A DNA stretch of 64,000 nucleotides from Plantago ovata (Eukaryota > Streptophyta > Magnoliopsida > Lamiales > Plantaginaceae). Location: NCBI GenBank assembly GCA_028274465.1, contig CM051455.1, positions 38,811,290 to 38,875,289 of the forward strand. The letters are read 5' to 3'. Below, piece by piece: positions 35,785 through 47,479 of this stretch (positions are counted from its first letter, which is position 1; every line of letters begins with the position of its first letter). The notes beneath the pieces are model-generated. The model made no database searches, had not been told where the DNA came from, and saw only the letters and a program-made list of their open reading frames with translations. The position numbers and the translations under genes are program-made.

Positions 35785-37195
35785 TGTACAGTATGTCATG
35801 TTGGAGGTATGTATGCCTGTTGTTCACTTTCAATGCCATCATGCTTTGTTTACAAGTATTATAGATGTGCAAGTTCAATACAATTGTTTACAAGTATTCT
35901 TGACTTTTCTCAGTACAAAGATGTTCTTGGCTCCATAATTGTTCAAACTGGATTATCTTAGATTACAACTATAATTAAGCAAGTGGTTTTAGAAACTTGT
36001 TTTAGATTTGTGTGTCAGATTTACACAGTATGGTGGTACTCTGAGAAGATGCAGTTAGTTTGAAGTGTAAATTATGGTGAAGTCAGTGATATTGTTCTGA
36101 GACTCGACCACAAGTCATAACTCATAAGCAATTCACCGTATATATTGATATGCATACATTGTTTTTGTGTAACCTTTTGTGATTCAATAGTCTGACAGTG
36201 GTGCGTATTGCTACAATTTCATCTGCTGTAGAGATTTAGTTCCATGATGTGCTAAAAAAGTTGTCTGCTTATAATTTAAATAAGTGTTTGCGATTAGCAT
36301 TTCGTTTCTTTTTTCTTGTTTTCTGCTCTAGATAAACCACTTGTTAGGAGAAGTTGTTCATCTTCTCCCAAGACAGAACTTTTTATCTTTTATTATATGT
36401 TTAAAGCACATCATCATCTCTATTAGGTTCAACTTTCTGTAAGTAGACGACGGTCTTGGTTTAGTCAGATTTGTGAATAATACATGGTTACTAAATATAC
36501 TCCATATAGGGACAGGGTTCTGGGAAGGGTGGAAGAATAGGAGTTGGCATTAAGCCTAACACACTGAGTTAATTATTCCTAGAGCCATCCACTTCTTCTC
36601 ATGCCATCTCTACCCTTTGGATTAGAATATGTTAAAGAGGTCTCGTGGTTCATCTCATAAAGACCATATGTGGACAGATTGAATTCTAAAAACAAAAACT
36701 TTCTACCTAGAATGTTTTCCGAGTCTTCTGACACAGCTGAAGAATGTAATGTGTCCAGCATGGAGATTTGTTAGACGATGTTTATTGGCAACCTTGGTTA
36801 CCTTGTCTCTGTATGAGACAAAAATAAATAGAAAAACCAAAAATCAATTAGCCTCTAATTGAATGAAATTCCAGCCGGCTGGTAATTTCCCCTAATATAT
36901 GCATACATTTGATAGATTTGATGGAGTATGTCATGCTGTAGCCTGGAGTTACGAAAGCATTTGTTTACTACTGGAGGTATGTACCAGCCTAATACAGTTG
37001 TTTTGTCCATTAGATACTCTTGACTATATTGAAAATAGAATAAACTTGTTCTTGGCTTAATGATAGTTTAAAGTCAACTACAGGTAAGTGGTTCTGCACT
37101 TGTTTTAGATGTGTGGGTGAGTTTTGTGCAGGATGGTCATACACTAAGCGGGTGTCTTAGTTTGACAGGTTAAGTATGGTAAAGTCAGTCACATA
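35785..37195 (+). repeat. Degenerate direct duplication of the BTB gene 3' flank
   Basis: About 35785-36090 and about 36925-37195 share an ordered series of similar blocks (TATGTCATG, GGAGGTATGTA, ACAGTTG/ACAATTG, TACTCTTGACT, AACTTGTTTTAGAT/GCACTTGTTTTAGAT, ATGGTAAAGTCAGTCA/ATGGTGAAGTCAGTGA). The copies are about 1.1 kb apart and considerably diverged. Confidence 0.5.
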
Positions 37196-37235
37196 GTTCG
37201 AATTAGATTTGTACACAGATTAGGAGTTACAGTAT

Positions 37236-37345
37236 AGTATAAGGGTTGGTGAGTGGTAATGGGTCTGGAGTAGCACAGGAGAGGTCGGGGGTTCGCACCT
37301 GACAAAAGCACGGAGGCATAAGGTTGGTATACTTGTATTTAAAAG
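37236..37345 (+). mobile_element. SINE-like segment
   Basis: GGTTGGTGAGTGGTAATGGG is followed by a good B-box (GGTTCGCACC, about 37291-37300) at Pol III spacing. It is probably the head of a tRNA-derived SINE. Its 3' end runs into the minisatellite region and was not resolved. Confidence 0.4.
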
Positions 37346-37373
37346 TCTTGACCTGCCAAGCGAGCGTACTCAT

Positions 37374-37460
37374 CATGGAAAATGTCTCTCACGATAATCA
37401 CACATGGAAAATGTCTCTCACGATAATCACACATGGAAAATGTCTCTCACGATAATCACA
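37374..37460. repeat. Tandem repeat, three copies of 29 bp
   Basis: Identical units beginning CATGGAAAATGTCTCTCACG start at 37374, 37403 and 37432. Confidence 0.95.
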
Positions 37461-37495
37461 CCCTGTATTATTTCCCTTACAAATGCTAATACCGT

Positions 37496-37594
37496 CGCCA
37501 ACTATTCTACTCTAATACTAAGTTCACGCACACAATTGAAATTTGAAACGCCAACTATTCTACTCTAATACCAAGTTCACGCACACAATTGAAA
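37496..37594. repeat. Tandem duplication, 53-bp period
   Basis: Units starting CGCCAACTATTCTACTCTAA at 37496 and 37549, nearly identical, with the second slightly shorter. Confidence 0.92.
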
Positions 37595-39008
37595 CGAAAT
37601 ACGAAAAGCCTAAACTTTTGATGTATGTTAATCACAAAATTTCTGCAAACAACACTTGAAGGAGTATTTATTGTACTGTTCGGCTGATTCTCTTGATGCA
37701 CAGTGAAAAATAGACTAGAAAACTAAAGAAATTTGTACGATCCCATCGGCATCAACCACTCTCCAAAAACTTGTGTAACAAAATCGTAACTTTAGAACAT
37801 TGTCGAGCAAAAATGTGTAGCCTTATTAGGAAAAAAAGGGGAGAGGGGGTGTTAAAACCAGAATCATCATCACCTTATGATGTCTGGCACTTGGTTCCAT
37901 TCCATAGACTAATTAAAATTTGATCGGTCTCGAATCTATCCAATCCGACCCACTAAATTGTTCAGTTATTCCGACAGATCATTATTCATATGGACCAGAT
38001 CAAATTGAACTACGCATGTAACGCTCAAGAAATTCAGAGGTTTAAAAGGGTTGAGAACGCAACTCATGTCAACAAGGTGCAACTTTTTTTCGAAAATTCA
38101 TTCAGAAAAACTTCAGAGTTAAGCGTGTCAGCCCAAAGGGTCGGACCTTCGAAAGATTAGTGGCGGGGTGTTACTTAACCCACAAAGCTTTTTTTTTTAA
38201 TCTTCACTTTTGTTTGACCCAGATTTGGTTGGGCCTTGTTATAATGGACCAAGATTTAAAAAACAAAATTAATTTTAAGTCGATTATAAGTTAGATATAT
38301 CTATCTGGATAGAATTTGGAAGAAACTTTAGGAATTTCATAATATAGTTTATTAATAATATTTTGGTAGCGTTTAGGACTAATCGATAGTTAAATGAGAA
38401 CAAAGAAAAATCAACAGAATAAACCTAAAAAGTTTAATAATAAGAGGGATGGAGTATTAGCCAAAATGAAGGGAGACCACTCAACTCCAACTGCCAAACG
38501 CAGATTACTCGGTACTCCTATTTAATTAGAAGCAGAACCAGTAAGTGATAGGATAGTGAGTGAGTATTGAACAATGCATGACTGCATGATTGTATATCAG
38601 CCATTGGGGCAGGTAAGAATGAATACATGCCATGAAACAGCAGCAGCTAGCAGCATATATTGAAGGATCGAAGTTAAGAAGATCGAATTGAAGTTTGATC
38701 AGAGGAACCAATTTCAGCCATGAACCTGGCACACCCATGTGAAGATGTGATGACTGATGTGGACTCAACTCTCATTCTTCACCCTGATTGCGATGTTATT
38801 GTGAGTGACAAATCAGAACCGGGGGCCATTTGGGATCCAAATTCGGATCTCCTCACTCAAGGATTAGCCGAGACAGAAAGGACCGGGACCAGACCCATAA
38901 ATTTGGTCCGATACCGGTCCTGTTTTGATTATTCTAGGAATTTATTATATTTGATACCCCTAATATATATAATAATAACTACTTACTCGGTAATTTTGAA
39001 GAACTACT

Positions 39009-39207
39009 TTCATTTTGTTGACCTTTTTTATGTCTGGTTTAACCTCAAATTAATCATAATTTATTGTGAAAAAAATAATTTTAAAACTTATATTATAAAA
39101 ATATAAGAAGTGTACTTTCATAATATAATTTTAAAGATTATTTTTTTCACAATAAGTTATGATTAATTTGAGGTCAAACCGAACGTCAAAAAAGTCAACA
39201 AAATGAA
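39009..39207. mobile_element. Foldback (long inverted repeat) MITE, about 199 bp
   Basis: The left arm (39009 to about 39097) is repeated in inverse orientation from about 39118 to 39207, at roughly 88% identity by eye, around a short centre. Arms begin TTCATTTTGTTGAC. No coding content. The transcript would fold into a nearly complete hairpin. Confidence 0.8.
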
Positions 39208-39599
39208 TTAGGGTTCTTATAACTGTATTTTTTAAATAAGTTATTATAATTTTGGCAATTACATTTTAATCCTTGCAATATAGTCATCCTTTTTTTTTTT
39301 TTTTTTTTAAATTCTAAACGGATGAGAACTAAAAGTCAGAACCAAAGTGAACTCCCTAATTTATCACTAGACTAGAATCATAGTTTAGTACTCTTTTAAG
39401 GGTCTATTTTCTTTAAGAACATTTAATGTATCTAATTACAAAAACAACCTACTTAGACTTATACTTAAATTTTAGTCCAAAATTCAATTTTTATGTTGAC
39501 AAATCAAAACCAAAATTTACAAACCAAACAAGCATATGGCATTAAAGGAAAAAACCAAAAAATAAATAAAAATAAAAATAAAATAAAAAAATCTACCAT

Positions 39600-39840
39600 T
39601 AATCTAGGTGGAGGACAGGGTAGTGCTCAACCAATGGCAGAGCTCTGCTCCACCAATAATATATAGGTGGAGCATCTACTCCATTACTGCTAGAGCTTAT
39701 GAGCTCCACCATTAAAAGTTGAGCAGCTGCTCCGCCATCGAGGTGGTCAGGTGGAGCAGAAGCTCCACCCCAATGGGCAAAACTCTACTCTGCTACAATT
39801 TGGAGCTCTATAATTAATGGCGAAGCTTCTCCACTGTTTT
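39600..39840. repeat. GGTGGAGC/GCTCCACC-rich block
   Basis: Short direct and inverted copies of GGTGGAGC and related forms occur about every 20-40 bases (for example near 39611, 39645, 39666, 39708, 39751 and 39762). Origin unknown; it may be subterminal repeats of a DNA transposon. Confidence 0.5.
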
Positions 39841-41072
39841 ATCGGACCAGGTCCTTCGGTTCGTATCAATTTAGATCAATTCGAATTCAGTGTTGATGGC
39901 ATATTTGAATGCTCAATTATTGTTATAATTTTTTTTATAATTTATAATTAAGAACTTCCAAAAATATTAATCATAAATAAGTCATAGATAAAGTATTTAT
40001 TATAAATATATGAAATTAGTTATATATGTCTTACAAATCTAACTCGGTTAAATTTGGATTGGATGAGTTCGGATCAACACTAATTTGGATCAGATGAATT
40101 TCAGATCGGATTCAGATCAAAGTATGGTTGATTAAAATATTTCAGGTCAGTATGAATTCAGATTGGTTCAGATGAATTTCGAATTCAGGAAAGTCTAACC
40201 GTACAGCTAAGCTGAGCTCCTGTTAGGATGGTAAGGAATTAAGTTGAGTGGAGCTTTAACTTAAAGGATTTATGATCATTAGAAATTCTGGTCTATTTGT
40301 ATTTGAGGAGCTTCACATGATCGAGTTTGTACTTGTTAAGTTTCTAGGGTGCTCGCAAGCTGCCTGAAAATATCGAATCATTTTTACTCCTGATTGTTCG
40401 TCTCGTTAGAGCTCGAAAATGAGGTTATTTGTTCCAAAAATCACATATGCAATGTAAATACAATCTATTACAAAGCTAATAGAAAATAAATGTAATACGT
40501 GAAAACATAAATTTTGAAATTGGGACATATATTTCAATTTTGAAATTAGTACATATATTTGTACAAAATCATTGAAGAATGTGACGAGAGTCGACCGGCT
40601 AATTGGAGTAGTCATGATCTACAGATGATCAATTTTCTCATATTCATAATAATTTTGTCATATCCACCACGTCGAATTGCACAGTTTGAATTAAGTACTT
40701 TTCGTAAGACAATGTCTTCTCGTTCTCGATCCATTCGTTTACTTGTCTAGTTGTATTATAAAAGCTAGTGTTGTCGCCCTTTATATCTTCGATAAACAAA
40801 AGCAATGGTGTTAGGGCGGACCCATGAATTGGCATTGGCGGGGGGAAGGAATTATATATGCTTAATTTTTTTAAGATGTGAGGTATAAAACTTGAAAAAT
40901 CGTTAATTTTACCCGTAATAAAATCCAAAATTTTGGGGAGACTGAACGAACGGCCAGCCATCCACCCTCCTCTAGCCCCTATTGTGTTTTGTTGCATGTG
41001 ACATACCACAACCTTTTAGTTTTTTAGGGTTCGGCACTATAAATGAGGAAAAGAATGAATACAGATACATAT

Positions 41073-41267
41073 TAGGCTATGTTCTTTTCATATATTCATA
41101 TGAAAATTAATTATTTTAAATTCAGTTCAGATGCATTAAGATCAGTTCAGATTTGGCTAATAGTATTTTGTACTATAAATAAATTCAGTTCAGTTCAGTT
41201 CAGTTCAGATCCATTCAGTTCAGTTTAGATCAGTTCAGACTTTTTCAAACGAAGAGAACAGAGCCTA
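41073..41267. mobile_element. CTGAACT/AGTTCAG-type MITE
   Basis: Imperfect terminal inverted repeats TAGGCTATGTTCTTTTC and GAAGAGAACAGAGCCTA enclose tandem TTCAG units (for example 41192-41213). Same family as 59357-59622. Non-coding. Confidence 0.75.
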
Positions 41268-42159
41268 ACAGGTTAACGAGTTTATTATTTTATAGATTAT
41301 GTATTTAAAGAGGTTTTGGTGTAACTCGGTTGAAGGGTTTAGAGTTCAGTAGTCCACCAATTTATAAGTCCATTAGTTCAAAAGAAAGGGGACCCTGCAG
41401 CTTTTGTGTCTAATAATTCCTGCTGATATATAAATTGAAATTTGGTGAGACAGAATTTTTTGGTGAAGATGATGATGGATAATGATCAATTGAACGATCA
41501 ATGGTACTTAAGTACCGAAAGGGAATTTCGGGATCAAAATGCATTAGCCGTCTAATTAGGTGAGACAGACTCGTCCTAAACTGGCTAATTTTGAGTCTCA
41601 ATTCTAACAAAGCTGAATCATTTTAAATTTTACAAATCTTGAAAAATGTAATACTTTCCTGAATTATATGAATATGCAGTTTTTTTTTTATTTGGGCTGT
41701 CAACTTAATCACTTTCTTTCTTAGTTAAACAATTACATATATCTAACTTCTCATTTTAAACATTTGTTGACCAACTTAAGAGCATTGTCCAATACTTGCC
41801 AAACAAACACGCCCTTACTTCTATTTTACAATTTTTGTTTTTTTTATTGTTAGATATAAATCCGAAAATTATCTGCCGTTTGTTCCTACTAATACGGTTA
41901 CTAATATATCGTGAAGTTTCGTTTGGGCAAGTCCAACATGGTTGTCAATGCGTTGGGTACGATCGAAGTTGAAATGTCCAACGAATTCATTGTTTACTTG
42001 CCAAAGGAATTAAGTTGCTTCCAAAATGGATAGTTAGGTTGTGTCTTTTCCTGTACGAAACTTGGATACTTATTTTTATCTTTAGAAAGATAAGAGTGTA
42101 GTTATGAAACTAAAGTCCATTGTCACAAAATAGATTTGGGAAGAGGGCGATCAATCGAT

Positions 42160-42595
42160 TATTTTGGAAAATTAATATAAATAATTAAATTCTCAATCTT
42201 TTAATATTGAAAAATGATTATATTTGAGGGAGTTGGATTCCTATCATGACATTGGGAGAGTTGAATTACTATCATATTAGAATTGAGTCATCATCCTCTT
42301 GAAAGTCTTTGTAACGGAATAAGGTTATCCAATCTTATATGTTGATTTCAGAACCTACTTTCAAGCGATGTGAGATGGAGTTTAACACGCCCTTCACGTG
42401 TAGGCCGGTATGAACATCGGCTCAAGAACTTGGATCATTAAATGTCCGAATATACATCAGCTCAAATCCAACATGGGCAAACATACCCATCGTCAACTTG
42501 GGCTAGCTCTGATACCATGATAGCAATCCAACTCTTCTAAAAGTTTAAATAGTTGGGGAGGTGCATAATCTAATTATTCATATTAATTCTCCGAT
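42160..42595. mobile_element. LTR-retrotransposon or TRIM remnant with inverted LTR ends
   Basis: CTAGCTCTGATACCATGA (about 42503-42520) is the reverse complement of the tRNA-iMet primer-binding site next to an LTR end. The LTR end to its right (about 42518-42595) is matched, in opposite orientation, by about 42160-42248 (GAGTTGGATTCCTATCATGA against GAGTTGGATTGCTATCATGG). The interior includes the common motif near 42390 (TTAACACGCCCTTCACGTG). No coding region. Confidence 0.5.
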
Positions 42596-42970
42596 AGATA
42601 GATTAGAGAGTATGGTTTTTGGAAAGAATGGTAGAACAAAATCAGTTTGAACTCGGAAACGGATAATTTCATACTACTTATGTCTAAAATGATATTAATT
42701 GATACCGCAGGTAAGTCATATCAGAGTCAATTCTATTCCCAAGCTTAGCAATCTTGACTTCACGGGTCACAGAACCACTTGGGTCCGAGTTCATTATGGA
42801 TCTTAAGGTTGTCACTGATCTTGAGAGGTCATCACAAGTCACAAAACCACTTAGGTTCGGGCTCAGAGTGGTATATTAAGGACTGATATTGAGGTCACAT
42901 ATAATCACTTGGGAGCTATCAGCTATGTTTTGACCTCCTTGGTCCGGTTAACACAGAGGGTGACTCGGAT

Positions 42971-42971
42971 G

Positions 42972-43003
<32 letters not shown>
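42971..43003. repeat. (AC)n microsatellite
   Basis: About 16 uninterrupted AC dinucleotides. Confidence 0.9.
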
Positions 43004-44063
43004 TTTTAAATGTAAAATAAATCCATATACTAATGACAAAAATTACCAAATATATTTATTGCTGAATATAGCATTCAAAATTCAACAAAAAGTGCTGTAA
43101 ACTCATTAGTAGAATTAAGGTATAACATTTATTTTTTATTTTTTTTGAATTGGCAAAAAATTTATTAATAAGACCACGAATATAAAAAATACTTGTAATC
43201 CAACACTCAAAGTCGAGTGTAACATCCAAACCGGCGCATAGTAAACAAATTCAAAGAAAGTTATAATTTTTTTTTTGTTTTATAGTTTGTTACTTTTTCC
43301 TGAGACCCTGGTTAACCTGAAAAAATAGTTGAAAAACGGGGTTTCTGGTTTTCTTTTACTCAATTTACTTGTCTTGATCTGGAGAGGCCACTAGGTCCAG
43401 GTTGATTTGGGTTACCCGTCGAGTTTCAAAACAAAGTTTTTTGGGCGGATTTAGAATGGATACTAACGACAAATCTTAAGCTCACCGGTCAGAAATCACA
43501 TTCGAGTCTGTATTTAGGCCTGATGAACAAAATCATACTAAAAACTGAGATGAGGGAGATAAGTAGCCACTCGATCGAATCGAGGTTCTAAGTGAAGAAT
43601 ATACTACAAAAAACAGTGAGATGGTATTGAATGTGCAACAAAGGGTATATAATTTGGGTAAGCCAAACTATAATGCCAGGGGCAGGACGGCAAGTATAAA
43701 CTATCTAACATGTAGGCTAATTCAATGTTAATGTAACCATCCAACCACTTTGAACCTAGCTTTTTCTCATTCTTAAATCTTGAGTCTTCTTTAACAATAT
43801 TTGTACTTAAAAGTTAAATTGTATACTATATATTTAACTTTATAAATGAATTAATTAATTAAACCAGCTATAATGATATCTCCTTTTGCCAACCACACAG
43901 TATTTCCATTGCGTACCACCACGAACTTCATGACCATGTTGCTTCCTCATTCCTTTTTAAACCCCTCCATTTCTCAATTAAACCAACATAACTAGCAAAC
44001 TCAACTTCTCAAGTTCCTCTCTACCATTGCTTTGAGGAGGAACCAAAAAAAAAAAAAAAAAAC

Positions 44064-47000
44064 ATGGGTGCTTATAGGCATTTTGATCCCATAACAAAAT
44101 GTAGCACCCAGGACCGGTCTGATCAAACTGTGGCCTCCGATTTGGATGGTACACTCTTGATTTCAACGAGCGCTTTTCCTTACTATATGCTTATTGCTCT
44201 TGAGGCCGGTAGCCTCATACGTGCGTTGCTTCTCCTTATATCTGTACCGTTCGTGTACATTGTCTACTTGTTTGTGTCTGAATCATTCGCGATCCAAACA
44301 TTGATCTTCACTTCCTTCTCGGGGATCAAGATTCGTGACATTGAGCTCGTTGCTAGGTCCGTCCTGCCAAAGTTTTACGTGGAGGATGTGCACCCCGAGA
44401 CGTGGAAAGTGTTTAACTCGTTTGGCAAGAGGTACATAATTACCGCAAGTCCTAGGATCATGGTGGAGCATTTTGTCAAAAGTTACTTGGGAGCCGATAA
44501 GGTTCTAGGGACGGAATTGGAAGTTACAAAATCAGGTCGGGCAACCGGGTTTGTCAAGAAACCAGGTGTTCTTGTTGGGGAGCATAAGAAAATGGCAGTT
44601 CTTAAGGAATTTGGAACTAATGTCCCTGATTTAGGCCTTGGCGATAGAGAGACTGATCATGACTTCATGTCCATATGCAAGGTAAGCTCAATTCATCACA
44701 AATTTTAGTTTTGTCCAAAGTTTCCAGGACTAGCTATTTTAGTCTGTTTGATAGTGAGTTTCAAGACTACCTATTTCAGTATGTTTGACAGTGAGTTAAG
44801 CATATCGTACGTGTAGTTTTTCCGGATAACTATTACAGTCTGTTCGACAGTGAGTTAAATATATCGCACGTAGTTTTCCAGGACTGTTACAGTCCGTCTA
44901 AGCAAGCTAGTATCACTATTCACACCAATACTTACAACTAAAAAAAAAAAGGCACACACCATTAACATAACTTCATTACAAAAAGGTATGTAGGTTCATT
45001 CTAATAATTAAAGTTTTGTCATATGTTACTACCTGAGAAGTATGATAAATGTCTTATATTCATGAAGTTTCATTCTAATAAAGTTTTATTCCAATGATCA
45101 TGAGAAAGAGAATACAGATGATATGATCCTCATGCAACATTGATGCTAGTAGTTGAGAGTTTTTGACCTAACAAAGCCTTTTCTTCATGAAGTTTTTGCT
45201 TTCTACGTTACTTTTCTAGTAGACATAATAATTTGATATTGACTTTTCCATAGTTAATCCAATTATTTTCTTGATTAATATTTTTATAGTACTAATAGGA
45301 CAATAATCCAATTCTCATTTAGAATAAAAAATATAGCCTTAGCTATCATTCGCCTTTGCTCTGAATTATTGTTTGTGGTACCTCCCATGTCATTGATGTA
45401 AGCCTACAACGGTATCGATCAGTAAATGAACACTCCATAAATATGTCTTCCTTATGTGCTAACATGTACAACATTATTTCTTTTCTAATTTTACTTCAAC
45501 CTATACTAGCCATTTCACTATCGAATAATATAGTATCAAAGTGATTGATTAATTAAAAAATCTAATCGTTTGTGTAACTTTCAAAAATAAAATTGATCTA
45601 GATCAGCTACCATATGACTTTATTCGAAACTTAATATAAATTACTAGATTCAGCAGGCTTTATCACTCTTGTTGCATGAACTCTATGAACAGATTAAGTT
45701 CTCAACATGTGACACTAAATCATGCCATGAACCCAATAGTTGAGGTCCCCAATAATAACTGATTTGGGGTTTTTAGGTCCACAGATGCCATATTGGCTAA
45801 TTATCAACAAGAAATTGTCTGAGAAGTTTAACTTCTGAGTTTTGAGATCACATGTCTTGAACTGTAAAGTTGCAATAACTATATAGTAGTATAGAAAGCC
45901 CCAGCTATTGTAGCCAGAAATGTACATATATTTGCCTTATTCATGTAACTGATGAACAGCAGATGTACTGATATGAATATTAGCTGTTTATGATAAGGTG
46001 TTAGGTGCATTTCATAACTTCACCATAAAAGATCTGAATTAAAGAAAAGCCAAAGAATAGGTTTATGCACAAATACAGAAAAAAAATCTATAGATGTTGT
46101 GAGATCTATACCCTGTTTACAAAGAGTTTTGGTAGTTTGGTTCTCAAAATCTGGAAAATGACCTACCAGTTTTAAAAATACATGAAAAGAGTTCCAGAGG
46201 CTTGACTAAAGAGGTAAAGCACTTCCCTAGTGAACTATTATGTTCGAGGTATTCAAATCATAATTAAAAAAGAAAAAACGCACCCACAATATAATGTCCC
46301 TATCTGGTTCAGCCCCTGTTATCACTCCTAGGGTGCAACGAGAAGTTTATATTGTACTTTTAAGGACAACAAAACAAACGTAAAGAATTAATTGGAACTG
46401 ATAGACTATATATAAGTTCACTATTAGAAAGAAACAAAATTCTATGAAACTGTTATTAATGAATTAACTTTGGTTAATTTGTATGGATTACAGGAAGGAT
46501 ACATGGTACCAAGAACAAGAACTGAACCACTACCAAGAAACAAGCTCTTATCTCCAATAATCTTCCACGAAGGTCGTCTAGTTCAAAGGCCTACTCCACT
46601 TGTGGCACTTGTCACATTCTTATGGATGCCTATTGGCTTTGTCTTGTCACTCTTTAGAGTGTACCTTAACATTCCCTTACCGGAAAAAATTGTTCGATAC
46701 AATTACATGCTCTTGGGAATCAAGCTCATTGTCAAGGGCACCCCTCCACCACCCCCTGCGAATGGCCGCAGCGGTGTCCTCTTTGTGTGCAACCACCGAA
46801 CCATCCTTGACCCGGTTGTCACAGCCGTCGCGCTTGGCAGGAAAATCAGTTGTGTCACTTACAGCATTAGCAAGTTTTCGGAACTTATATCTCCTATCAA
46901 AGCGGTTGCACTCTCCAGGGAGAGGGAAAGAGACGCGGCTAACATAAAACGCCTTTTGGAAGAGGGCGATTTGGTCATATGTCCAGAAGGGACTACTTGT

Positions 47001-47479
47001 AGGGAGCCTTTTCTGCTCAGGTTCAGCGCGCTTTTTGCAGAACTGAGCGACAGGATCGTGCCTGTCGCGATTAATACCAAGCAAACAGTGTTTTATGGAA
47101 CTACGGCTAGAGGGTACGTGTTAAATAATCGATCTCTAGCTTGATGTTAATTATCTAAGTCATGAGTTGTGGAATTAATTCATTTGTATTGATGATCTGT
47201 AACAGGTACAAGGTTATGGATCCCTACTTTGTGTTCATGAACCCAAGACCAACGTACGAGATCACGTTCCTGAACCAGTTGCCTGAAGAGTTGTCGGTCA
47301 AGGGTGGGAAATCGTCGATTGAGGTTGCAAACTACATCCAGAGGGTTCTTGGAGGAACCCTCGGGTTCGAGTGCACCAACTTGACTAGGAAGGATAAGTA
47401 TGCGATGATGGCTGGAACAGATGGCCGTGTTACAACTTCCAACAAAGACAAAGAAGCACTAGTAGGAGAAAAGAAATGA
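44064..47479 (+). CDS. GPAT6: Glycerol-3-phosphate 2-O-acyltransferase, GPAT6-like
   Basis: Exons 44064-44681, 46494-47113 and 47206-47479 give 1512 nt and 503 residues, the family's usual size. Introns are GT-AG (GTAAGC, GTACGT). These ER-membrane enzymes move an acyl group from acyl-CoA to the sn-2 position of glycerol-3-phosphate and feed cutin or suberin synthesis. The N-terminal HAD-phosphatase domain has motif I DLDGT (26-30), [10 protein letters not shown], and motif III GDRETD (193-198). Both catalytic motifs are present, as in bifunctional GPAT4/6/8, which release 2-monoacylglycerol. The PlsC acyltransferase domain has NHRTILD (306-312) and [10 protein letters not shown] (369-378). 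Hydrophobic stretches lie at about 37-75 and 238-262. The C-terminus ([22 protein letters not shown]) fits GPAT6 best; GPAT4 and GPAT8 are less likely. A run of 19 A precedes the ATG. Intron 1 (1.8 kb) holds a minisatellite. Confidence 0.93.
44705..44905. repeat. Degenerate ~60-bp minisatellite in GPAT intron 1
   Basis: Three to four diverged units share CAGTCTGTTCGACAGTGAGTT-type cores (for example near 44737, 44777 and 44837) and TTTTCCAGGAC-type cores. Confidence 0.7.

Larger units (their letters stand above)
35698..44063. other. 8.4-kb intergenic region, repeat-rich
   Basis: No intact gene. It contains a degenerate duplication of the BTB 3' flank, minisatellites, a SINE-like segment, a foldback element, a GGTGGAGC-rich block, a CTGAACT MITE, an LTR remnant and short simple repeats, each listed separately where boundaries could be drawn. 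The unlisted parts are AT-rich and without recognised content. Confidence 0.55.

Noticed and set aside
38720-39106. 128-codon open frame on the plus strand
   Set aside because: It runs into the foldback element and AT-rich sequence and has no recognisable domain; probably chance.
46195-46260. Possible SINE head in GPAT intron 1 (GGTAAAGCACTTCCC, then GGTATTCAAATC)
   Set aside because: A- and B-box matches are weak and no element ends were seen.
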